Of a DNA stretch of 5,179 nucleotides, positions 1-5,090 are shown in pieces. How positions within the stretch are numbered: the stretch's first letter is position 1; each line of letters starts with the position of its first letter. This DNA comes from Dehalococcoidia bacterium (GTDB lineage: Bacteria > Chloroflexota > Dehalococcoidia > JAENJB01), in NCBI GenBank assembly GCA_030690705.1, contig JAUYGE010000157.1, positions 1 through 5,179 of the forward strand. Reading direction: 5' to 3'. Under the pieces are notes generated by a model. That model was not told the DNA's origin and searched no databases. It was given only the letters and a program-made list of their open reading frames with translations. The translations under genes and the position numbers were made by a program.

Positions 1-600
1 TTCCAGGCCCAGGTAGCGGCGGAGAGGCAGGAGTTCGATATCAAGGATGTCATCCGGGGCATAAGCGATAAGCTGGTCCACCGCCATCCTCACGTCTTCG
101 GCAACGTGCGGGTCAAGACCGCTGCGGAGGTGACCCACCGGTGGGAGGCGCTCAAGCGTGAGGAGAAGGGCAAGGAGACTTCCATTCTGGATGGCGTACC
201 GCGGAACATGCCTGCCCTGGCCTGCAGCCAGGCGCTTCAGGAGCGAGCGGCGCGGGTGGGTTTCGACTGGCCGGATGTCGGGGGAGTAATAGAGAAAGTG
301 GTGGAGGAGACCAGGGAGTTGAAGGAGGCTGCCACCCCGGAGCGGAAGGCAGAGGAATTCGGCGATCTTCTTTTCGCCCTGGTCAATCTGGGCCGTCACC
401 TGGGCATAGACGCTGAGGACGCGCTGCGCCGGACCGGCCAGAGGTTCAGTGCCCGTTTCGGCTACCTGGAGGGAACCTGCCGGGAGAGGGGCGTGCCCAT
501 CGACAGTCTCTCCCTTGAAGAGATGGACGGGTTGTGGGAGGAGGCGAAAAGTAAAGGTGTGGGGAGCCGCGAGGGAGAGAGTCGGGGCGGGCAGACTTGA
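1..600 (+). CDS. mazG: MazG-type nucleoside triphosphate pyrophosphohydrolase, 3' part
   Basis: Hydrolyses NTPs/dNTPs to the monophosphate and pyrophosphate in the cytoplasm (family knowledge). The frame is open from base 1, so the start lies upstream; 199 residues are visible. In-window residues 12-34 carry the end of the first MazG domain, with FDI.DVI and KLVHRHPHVFG. The second domain follows: EETRELKEA around residues 102-109 (EExxE metal-binding motif), then EEFGDLLFALVNLG around 118-131 (ExxD motif), then ALRRTGQRFSARF. Family members usually have Asn where this protein has Gly in the RRT-x-QRF segment (codon 436-438); this is from memory and not computed. A GTG at 106-108 is in frame but lies inside the conserved first domain, so it is not the start. 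The last five residues and the TGA stop lie over a convergent tRNA gene. The product call is confident; the length of the missing N-terminus is unknown. Confidence 0.93.
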   Translation, partial: FQAQVAAERQEFDIKDVIRGISDKLVHRHPHVFGNVRVKTAAEVTHRWEALKREEKGKETSILDGVPRNMPALACSQALQERAARVGFDWPDVGGVIEKVVEETRELKEAATPERKAEEFGDLLFALVNLGRHLGIDAEDALRRTGQRFSARFGYLEGTCRERGVPIDSLSLEEMDGLWEEAKSKGVGSREGESRGGQT

Positions 601-654
601 ACTGCCGACCTCTTGGTCCCGAACCAAGCGCGCTGCCAACTGCGCTACGCCCCG
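582..654 (-). tRNA. tRNA-Pro (anticodon CGG)
   Basis: The reverse strand folds into a complete 73-nt cloverleaf. The acceptor stem CGGGGCG pairs with CGCCCCG and the discriminator base is A. The D stem is GCGC/GCGC, with GG in the D loop. The anticodon stem CTTGG/CCAAG encloses the loop TTCGGGA, giving anticodon CGG (plus-strand bases 619-621), which reads CCG proline codons. The variable region has 5 nt. The T stem GGCAG/CTGCC encloses TTCAAGT. CCA is not encoded and must be added after transcription. The gene has its own promoter just upstream and runs convergently into the 3' end of mazG. No hairpin plus T-run terminator is visible beyond its 3' end. Confidence 0.97.
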
Positions 655-664
655 GTACTGTGTC

Positions 665-693
665 ATTATAAGTTTCTGGCTTCGATGATACAA
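665..693 (-). promoter_or_regulatory. Sigma-70-type promoter of tRNA-Pro
   Basis: On the minus strand there is a perfect -10 TATAAT (665-670). It lies 17 bp downstream of TTGTAT (688-693), which matches the -35 consensus TTGACA at three of six positions. The likely start near 658 would leave a leader of only about 4 nt before the tRNA 5' end at 654. The consensus -10, ideal spacing and position make this a good call even though the -35 is weak. Confidence 0.72.
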
Positions 694-704
694 GTGATCA
701 TTCG

Positions 705-733
705 GTCATTGCGAAGAGCGTAGCGGTGCAGGA
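705..733. repeat. Degenerate half of a GTCATTGCGA-type dispersed repeat
   Basis: GTCATTGCGAAGAGCGTAGC followed by GGTGCAGG resembles the left half of dispersed palindromic repeats of the form GTCATTGCGAGGAGCGAAGC seen in many environmental bacterial genomes (from memory, not searched). No matching right arm is visible before the next element at 770, so this looks like a decayed or partial copy. It shares the motif of GCGAAG/GAGCG blocks with the elements at 770-869 and 5091-5179 but has a different end sequence. Confidence 0.4.
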
Positions 734-769
734 CGGTTGAAGGTGAAAGCAGGCAGCCCTACCAACTTA

Positions 770-869
770 TGTCACTCTGAGCGCAGCGAAGAGTCTCGGG
801 GCAGTGGGGACGCACACCCACATCCAAGATTCTTCGGCCTCCGCCGCTGCGGACGGCCTCAGAATGACA
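770..869. repeat. Complete inverted-repeat (MITE/REP-like) element, copy 1
   Basis: The element starts TGTCACTCTGAG (770-781) and ends CTCAGAATGACA (858-869), a terminal inverted repeat with 11 of 12 matches. The stems continue inward: GCGAAGAGTCT on the left against AGATTCTTCGG on the right. The right arm is longer and contains its own hairpin, GGCCTCCGC / GCGGACGGCC around a CGCT loop (836-858), with one bulged base. The first 40 bases align without gaps to 5091-5130, with 31 identical by eye. The interior has no convincing ORF and no clear target-site duplication is visible. Transcribed, either strand would form a long hairpin. Confidence 0.75.
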
Positions 870-931
870 TGTCCGGGGGAGTGACAACGCGGCTGTTTTC
901 ATAACAATGACAGGTACAGGAGCCCCGCATC

Positions 932-940
932 TGGTAAAAT
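932..940 (+). promoter_or_regulatory. Candidate extended -10 promoter for the apgM-lysC operon
   Basis: TGGTAAAAT fits the extended -10 pattern TGnTAtAAT with one mismatch, 13 bp before the ATG at 954. No good -35 stands at 16-18 bp upstream. Use of this site would give a leader of only about 7 nt. An alternative is GTGACA (881-886), 16 bp, then AACAAT (903-908), which would leave a normal leader. The sequence does not decide between them, and the true promoter could lie elsewhere. Confidence 0.3.
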
Positions 941-953
941 AGGTAATCAAAAG

Positions 954-2150
954 ATGAAATACTGTGTTTTAATAATGGATGGCGCGGCGGGATGGCCCGT
1001 GCCTGGAAAGGGCACGCTGACCACTCTGGAGATGGCCCGCACACCAAATCTGGACAGCATGGTCTCCGAGGGGGCACTGGGAAAGGTGCGGACGGTGCCG
1101 CAAGGGATGGAGCCATCCAGCGCCTGCGGCTGTATGTCTATCCTGGGCTACGATCCGCAGGTCTACTATCAGGGGCGGAGCGGCATCGAGGCCAGGAGCA
1201 TGGGTGTCCCGCTCCAGGAGGGAGAGATAGTCTTCCGGTGCAACCTGGTGGCCGTAGGAGATGGCAAGATGTGGAGCTACAGCGCCGGCCACATCAGCAC
1301 CGGGGAAGGCCGCCAGCTCATTCACTCGCTGCAAGAAAGCCTGGGTGACCACGAGGTCCACTTCTACCCCGGGGTTGGCTACCGCAACCTCTGTGTCATC
1401 AAGGGCCGCGAGGATACCTTGCAGGCGATTTGCACTCCTCCCCATGACATTCCCAATAAGACTGTCAAGGGATTCCTGCCTCAAGGGCCGGGGAGCGAGT
1501 TTCTCCGGCGTCTGATGTCCCGCTCCGAGGAGGTGCTCCGCGACCACCCGGTGAACCAGGAGCGGCGGTCAAGGGGAGATATGCCGGCGACCACGGTGTG
1601 GCTTTTCTGGGGCTCGAGGCAGTCGCCCGAGCTGCCTCCCTTCAAGCAGCGTTTCGGCCTCAAGGCTGCCCTGACCTCCGGGGTAGACCTGCTGCGTGGC
1701 ATGGCCGGGATGGCAGGTATGGCCAGCCTCGACATTGCCGGCGTGACCGATGGGCCCGATAACGACTACGCCGCTCAGGCGAGCGGCGCCCTGGCAGCGT
1801 TGCAGGAGCATGACCTGGTGGTCATTCATATCGAAGCGCCGGATGAGGCCGGGCATGGCGGCGATGTGAAACAGAAGATAGAGGCGCTGGAGAACATAGA
1901 CCGCGAGGTTGTCGGCAGGCTGCGAGAATGGCGGGGTGATGCCCTGCGGGTCATGGTCTTGCCCGACCACGCGACGCCCATAGCCATCCAGACGCATGCC
2001 CCGGAACCAGTCCCCTTCCTCATGTGGGGTCCCGGATTCTCGGGAAACGGGGCGAAGCGTTTCACGGAGGTGCAGGCCGGCGTGACCGGCCTCTTCGTGA
2101 CGGAAGGGCATGCTCTCATGAGCCGGTGGTTGTCCGCGGCCAGAGCCTGA
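954..2150 (+). CDS. apgM: Archaeal-type phosphoglycerate mutase-family protein; possible homoserine kinase
   Basis: A 398-residue alkaline phosphatase-superfamily protein of the cofactor-independent, archaeal-type phosphoglycerate mutase family, at the usual length for that family. Visible metal/active-site elements are MDG (Asp9), PSSACGCMSILGYDP (probable nucleophile Ser56), YYQGRSGIEARSMGV (71-85), SAGHISTGEG (110-119), PDEAGHGGD (Asp297, His301), LPDHATP (Asp338, His339) and THAPEPVPFL (His348). The text around Asp9 (DGAAGWP) and Ser56 (SSACG) departs from the DGxAD and GSD forms I expect for true mutases. Members next to threonine-pathway genes have been proposed to be homoserine kinases in bacteria lacking ThrB, and lysC follows here after 13 bp, so homoserine phosphorylation is a serious alternative to glycolysis. 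The ATG at 954 gives the conserved N-terminal beta strand KYCVLIMDG; the ribosome-binding site is weak (AGGT at 941-944). Family certain, reaction unproven. Confidence 0.9.
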   Translation: MKYCVLIMDGAAGWPVPGKGTLTTLEMARTPNLDSMVSEGALGKVRTVPQGMEPSSACGCMSILGYDPQVYYQGRSGIEARSMGVPLQEGEIVFRCNLVAVGDGKMWSYSAGHISTGEGRQLIHSLQESLGDHEVHFYPGVGYRNLCVIKGREDTLQAICTPPHDIPNKTVKGFLPQGPGSEFLRRLMSRSEEVLRDHPVNQERRSRGDMPATTVWLFWGSRQSPELPPFKQRFGLKAALTSGVDLLRGMAGMAGMASLDIAGVTDGPDNDYAAQASGALAALQEHDLVVIHIEAPDEAGHGGDVKQKIEALENIDREVVGRLREWRGDALRVMVLPDHATPIAIQTHAPEPVPFLMWGPGFSGNGAKRFTEVQAGVTGLFVTEGHALMSRWLSAARA

Positions 2151-2157
2151 GAAGGAG
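2151..2157 (+). promoter_or_regulatory. Ribosome-binding site of lysC
   Basis: GAAGGAG lies immediately after the apgM stop codon and 6 nt before the ATG at 2164. It fixes the lysC start. It is far stronger than the site in front of apgM, so lysC may be translated independently of, and more than, the upstream gene. Confidence 0.85.
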
Positions 2158-2163
2158 ACGGAG

Positions 2164-3384
2164 ATGGCGCTGATTGTACAGAAATACGGTGGCACCTCGG
2201 TGGGCGATGCCGAGAGGATCAAGGGTGTGGCCCGCCGCATCACAGCCGCCAAGGAAAAAGGCAACCAGGTCGTGGTGGTGGTATCAGCCATGGGCGACAC
2301 CACAGACAATCTCGTCACCATGGCGCACCAGCTTAATCCTCAGCCCGACGCCAGAGAGATGGATGCTCTGCTCGCCACCGGCGAGGTGGTCTCCAGCACC
2401 CTCATGACCATGGCACTGGAAGCCATGGGGCACAAGGCCATCAGCCTCAACGGCATCCAGGCGGGCATACGTACCGATACCGCCCACAGCAGGGCGCGCA
2501 TCACCCAGGTGGACCCGAAGAGGATATTGGAGGAGCTGGAGAGGGGCTTCATCGTGGTGGTGGCGGGCTTTCAGGGCGTGAGCGACGGGATGGACGTCAC
2601 CACGCTGGGGCGGGGAGGCTCGGATACCACGGCGGTGGCGCTGGCCGTCACCTTGAAAGCGCAGAGGTGTGAAATCTTTACCGATGTGGAGGGGGTGTAC
2701 ACCACCGACCCCAACCTTATTCCCGAGGCGAAGAAGCTGGAAGAGATAGGCTACGAGGAGATGCTGGAGCTGGCCTCCTACGGAGCGAAGGTAATGCACT
2801 CGCGCGCCGTGGAGCTCGCTCAGCTTTACGGCATGCCCATTCTGGTGGCTTCCAGTTTTAGCGAAAATCCTGGCACTCTGATTCATGGAGGGATACCCAT
2901 GGAGATTAGAAACAAGGTACGCGGTATTGCCTATGACCTGGATGTGGCCAAGGTCACCGTCATCGGCGTGCCCGATAAGCCGGGCATCGCCGCCAGTATT
3001 TTTGAGCCGCTGTCTACGGCGGGCATCAGCGTGGATACCATCGTCCAGAATGCCAGCGTCAACAATCTCGCTGATTTGTCCTTCACGGTGACACGGACCG
3101 ACCTCGACAAGGCTATGCGTCTCATCGAGCCAGTGGCCAGGCTCATCGGCGCTCAGAAGTGCGTCGGGGACTCCAGCCTGGCCAAGGTGAGCATCGTGGG
3201 CACCGGCATGCAGAACACGCCGGGCTACGCGGCCAAGATGTTCAAGACCTTCTATCAGGAGGGCGTCAATATCCAGTTAATCACCACGTCCGAGATAAGA
3301 ATCACCTGCATCATTACCGAGAAACAGGTGAAGAAGGCTGTGGACGCCCTCCACCGGGCCTTTGTCATGGAAAAAGAAGCCTAG
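2164..3384 (+). CDS. lysC: Aspartate kinase (aspartokinase)
   Basis: Phosphorylates L-aspartate with ATP to 4-phospho-aspartate, the committed step to lysine, threonine and methionine; cytoplasmic. The protein is 406 residues, typical of single-function aspartokinases. The kinase domain shows KYGGTSVG (7-14, Lys7), VVSAMGDTTD (39-48), ATGEVVSS (71-78), GRGGSDTTAVALA (149-161), FTDVEGVYTTDP (172-183) and SYGAKVMHSRAVELA (205-219). Two C-terminal ACT domains follow, near 264-325 (GVPDKPGIAASIFEPL) and 342-406 (VSIVGTGM, NIQLITTSEI), the usual site of feedback inhibition by pathway amino acids. It has no homoserine dehydrogenase fusion. The start is set by GAAGGAG at 2151-2157. Codon 246 is a Met with its own strong ribosome-binding site, as in aspartokinases that make a separate beta subunit. 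It follows apgM closely, and its TAG directly abuts the next ATG. Confidence 0.97.
   Translation: MALIVQKYGGTSVGDAERIKGVARRITAAKEKGNQVVVVVSAMGDTTDNLVTMAHQLNPQPDAREMDALLATGEVVSSTLMTMALEAMGHKAISLNGIQAGIRTDTAHSRARITQVDPKRILEELERGFIVVVAGFQGVSDGMDVTTLGRGGSDTTAVALAVTLKAQRCEIFTDVEGVYTTDPNLIPEAKKLEEIGYEEMLELASYGAKVMHSRAVELAQLYGMPILVASSFSENPGTLIHGGIPMEIRNKVRGIAYDLDVAKVTVIGVPDKPGIAASIFEPLSTAGISVDTIVQNASVNNLADLSFTVTRTDLDKAMRLIEPVARLIGAQKCVGDSSLAKVSIVGTGMQNTPGYAAKMFKTFYQEGVNIQLITTSEIRITCIITEKQVKKAVDALHRAFVMEKEA
2887..2901 (+). promoter_or_regulatory. Internal ribosome-binding site and ATG for a possible LysC beta subunit
   Basis: GGAGGG (2887-2892) stands 6 nt before an in-frame ATG (2899-2901), which is Met246 of LysC. 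Starting there would give a 161-residue protein consisting of the two ACT domains. From family knowledge, Bacillus subtilis aspartokinase II and Corynebacterium LysC produce such a beta subunit from an internal in-frame start at nearly the same place, forming alpha2beta2 enzymes. Whether it is used here is inferred from the sequence only. Confidence 0.6.
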
Positions 3385-3651
3385 ATGACCTGGTATCTTA
3401 TCGGCTCGCTGGCCGCCCTCCTCACCAGCTTCGGGTTTGTGCCGCAGATGGTCAAGATGTGGCGGACCCGGTCAGTGAAGGACATCAGCCTGCTGACTCT
3501 GGGCCAACTCGCCCTCGGGGTGTCACTCTGGACTGTTTACGGCGTGCACCTGAGGGACCCCATCATTATTGCCGCCAACATGATAAGCCTTGCTACCCTG
3601 CTCCTCGGGTTCCTCCTCTACCGCCGGTACTCGGCACGGAAGCGGACGTGA
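3385..3651 (+). CDS. SemiSWEET / PQ-loop family small membrane transporter
   Basis: An 88-residue hydrophobic protein with three predicted membrane segments (about 3-22, 36-54 and 60-79) and a basic C-terminus (YRRYSARKRT), so the tail is probably cytoplasmic. The PQ motif FVPQMVKMWRTRSVKDIS (18-35) is the signature of the SWEET/PQ-loop superfamily. Trp49 and Asn65 fall where bacterial SemiSWEETs carry the Trp and Asn of the sugar pocket. Family members act as dimers that move sugars across the inner membrane by facilitated diffusion; the substrate here cannot be read from sequence. Its ATG follows the lysC TAG with no gap, and its own ribosome-binding site is weak (GGAAAAAG region upstream), implying translational coupling. 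The stop overlaps the start of the next gene, a sugar-phosphate nucleotidyltransferase, which fits a sugar-related role. Confidence 0.88.
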   Translation: MTWYLIGSLAALLTSFGFVPQMVKMWRTRSVKDISLLTLGQLALGVSLWTVYGVHLRDPIIIAANMISLATLLLGFLLYRRYSARKRT

Positions 3652-4727
3652 AGGCGGTTGTCCTGGTCGGCGGGGAGGGCACGCGGCTGAGGCCGCTCAC
3701 CTACGACCTCCCCAAGCCCATGTTGCCGGTGCTCAATCGACCCTTCCTAGAGCATACCATCGCTTCTCTCGGCAAGGGCGGCGTCGAGGAGGCCATCTTA
3801 GCGGCAGGCTACCTTCCCGAAGCCATCTCCAGCCATTTTGGCAATGGCGCCGGCCAGGGGGTACGGCTGACCTACAGCGTGGAAGACAGTCCCCTCGGCA
3901 CCGCCGGAGCAGTCAAGAAAGCTGAGCGCCACCTGGACGGCGCTTTTGCTGTCTTCAACGGCGACCTCTTTGCCGACCTCGACCTTCGCGACATGCTGGC
4001 CTTTCACGAATCAAGAAAGGCCAAGGCGACCATAGCTATGACATGGGTGGACAATCCCTGCCCCTATGGATGCGTGGAAACTGGTGTTGAGGGAGCGGTG
4101 AGGCGTTTTATAGAGAAGCCAAGGCCTGAGGAGGTGACCACCCACTGGATAAATGCCGGCATCTACATTCTTGAGCCGGAGGTGCTGGAACATGTGCCGC
4201 CCGGGACCCATCACATGTTCGAGACGGGGCTTTTCCCCTTCCTCATCGAGCGCGGCGAGACTGTCTTTGGCTATCCTTTAAGAGGCTACTGGCTGGATAT
4301 GGGAACGCCGGAAAAGTACCTGGGACTGAACTGCGCCCTGCTTCAGGGCCGGGTGAAGAGCGCCCTTACTGGAATCATGGATGAACACGCCGTGCTGCTG
4401 GGCGAAGGATGCTCCGTCCATCCGTCGGCCCGGGTGGAGGGGCCGGTACTCATGGGCAGGAACTGCCAGGTCGGCCGGCATGCGGTAATAAAGGGACCGG
4501 CGGTTTTCGGCGCCGAGTGCTATCTGGGGGAGGGCGCGAGTGTGGAGAGGTCAGTGCTCTGGCAGGGCGTTAAGGTTGGCGCCGGGGCCGGCGTCAAGGA
4601 GTGCATCCTGGGCAGAGGAGTGTTGGTAAGAAGTGGAGACCAGTTAACCAGTCGCGCCGTGGTCAGCAGCCGTGTCCGGAAGGGGCAGACGAGGTCGGTC
4701 TCCTTCTTGTCTGAGTCAGGGGACTAG
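3648..4727 (+). CDS. Sugar-1-phosphate nucleotidyltransferase with hexapeptide-repeat domain (mannose-1-phosphate guanylyltransferase-like)
   Basis: Joins a sugar 1-phosphate to an NTP, giving an NDP-sugar for cell-surface glycans or compatible solutes, and pyrophosphate. The protein has 359 residues. The Rossmann-like NTP-transferase domain (1-230) shows VVLVGGEGTRLRPLT (4-18), PKPMLPV (22-28, Lys23), DSPLGTAGAV (80-89), FNGDLFADLD (103-112, Asp106), EKP (156-158), NAGIYI (169-174) and WLDMGTP (215-221, Asp217). Residues about 252-350 are a left-handed beta-helix of imperfect hexapeptide repeats. I chose the GTG at 3648: it overlaps the previous stop as GTGA, has GGAAG at 3638-3642, and puts the conserved glycine loop near the N-terminus. 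An ATG-less in-frame extension upstream would only read through lysC and the transporter gene. The base (GTP or dTTP) and the sugar are not certain; best guess GDP-mannose. The stop shares CTAG with the convergent nifU-like gene. Confidence 0.9.
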   Translation: MKAVVLVGGEGTRLRPLTYDLPKPMLPVLNRPFLEHTIASLGKGGVEEAILAAGYLPEAISSHFGNGAGQGVRLTYSVEDSPLGTAGAVKKAERHLDGAFAVFNGDLFADLDLRDMLAFHESRKAKATIAMTWVDNPCPYGCVETGVEGAVRRFIEKPRPEEVTTHWINAGIYILEPEVLEHVPPGTHHMFETGLFPFLIERGETVFGYPLRGYWLDMGTPEKYLGLNCALLQGRVKSALTGIMDEHAVLLGEGCSVHPSARVEGPVLMGRNCQVGRHAVIKGPAVFGAECYLGEGASVERSVLWQGVKVGAGAGVKECILGRGVLVRSGDQLTSRAVVSSRVRKGQTRSVSFLSESGD

Positions 4728-4942
4728 ACCGCCACCACTTCCTTGACTTCCGGGACCTCTTCTTTGATGATGCGCTCGACGGCGTTCTTCAGGGTCATGG
4801 CGGAGAAGGCGCATCCCCCGCAGGCGCCCGTAAGCTTCACCTTCACGGTGCCGTTAGTGATGTCCACCAGCTTGACATCGCCGCCATCAGCTACCAGGAA
4901 AGGCCGCACCTTTTCGAGGGCCTTTTCTACTTTCTCTTTCAT
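4724..4942 (-). CDS. NifU C-terminal-domain (Nfu-type) Fe-S cluster protein
   Basis: A 72-residue stand-alone NifU-like domain that binds or transfers Fe-S clusters in the cytoplasm. It begins MKEKVEKALEKVRPFLVADGGDVKLVDI, the usual family opening, and has the CxxC cluster ligands in GACGGCAFSAMTLK (Cys41, Cys44). The C-terminus EVPEVKEVVAV is also typical. There is no IscU-like scaffold domain and no A-type extension, so it is the minimal Nfu form. The start is fixed by AAGGGAGGTGG (4949-4959), with GGAGGT 8 nt before the ATG. It is monocistronic within the window, with its own strong promoter about 70-100 bp upstream, and converges on the nucleotidyltransferase gene with a 4-nt overlap of stop codons. 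Confidence 0.95.
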   Translation of the reverse strand: MKEKVEKALEKVRPFLVADGGDVKLVDITNGTVKVKLTGACGGCAFSAMTLKNAVERIIKEEVPEVKEVVAV

Positions 4943-4948
4943 GTTGAA

Positions 4949-4959
4949 CCACCTCCCTT
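4949..4959 (-). promoter_or_regulatory. Strong ribosome-binding site of the nifU-like gene
   Basis: The minus strand reads AAGGGAGGTGG, with a core match to the 16S anti-Shine-Dalgarno of GGAGGTG. It lies 8 nt (from GGAGGT) upstream of the ATG. Just upstream in the leader is GCCG-GAAA-CGGC (4963-4974), a 4-bp GC stem capped by a GNRA tetraloop, which does not cover the ribosome-binding site. Confidence 0.85.
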
Positions 4960-5011
4960 TGGGCCGTTTCCGGCGCCTTCCCGGACAGACGGAATACCAG
5001 CTTCATAAGCC

Positions 5012-5040
5012 AATATAGCATAGCCCCCAGGGTGTGTCAA
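5012..5040 (-). promoter_or_regulatory. Near-consensus sigma-70 promoter of the nifU-like gene
   Basis: The minus strand carries a perfect -35 TTGACA (5035-5040), a 17-bp spacer, and a -10 TATATT (5012-5017; five of six) preceded by TGC, making an extended -10. Transcription should start near 5006, leaving a leader of about 64 nt. The inverted repeat CAAAGCT (5038-5044) / AGCTTTG (5064-5070) overlaps the -35 box and could be an operator, though this is weak. Confidence 0.85.
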
Positions 5041-5090
5041 AGCTGGCGGCGGCATCCTTCCTTAGCTTTGCCCCAAAAGTGCCGCCCTCC

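Noticed and set aside
449..688. Plus-strand 79-codon frame over the mazG end and tRNA
   Set aside because: It is a frame-shifted shadow of mazG that then reads antisense through the tRNA and its promoter.
770..869. CRISPR repeat or intrinsic terminator interpretation of the repeat
   Set aside because: There is no regular array of repeat and spacer units and no T-run; the element is a single inverted repeat with a distant second copy.
759..950. Small minus-strand open frame between the tRNA and apgM
   Set aside because: It is made mostly of the palindromic repeat; repeats of this kind often leave open frames by chance.
969..1547. Minus-strand open frame of 192 codons
   Set aside because: It is antisense to the conserved N-terminal half of apgM; no ribosome-binding site or domain was recognised.
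1569..2321. Long minus-strand open frame of 250 codons
   Set aside because: It lies antisense to apgM and the start of lysC, both with clear family motifs; its translation is a low-complexity shadow common in GC-rich DNA.
2284..2886. Minus-strand open frame of 200 codons
   Set aside because: It is fully antisense to the lysC kinase domain and shows no family motif.
3159..3647. In-frame upstream extension of the nucleotidyltransferase to give a 522-residue protein
   Set aside because: The added part runs out of frame through the end of lysC and all of the SemiSWEET gene and has no recognisable domain; the GTG at 3648 has a ribosome-binding site and places the glycine loop correctly.
5048..5086. 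GGCGGCA / TGCCGCC inverted repeat as a terminator
   Set aside because: The 25-base loop is long and no T-run follows on either strand, so an intrinsic terminator is not supported.
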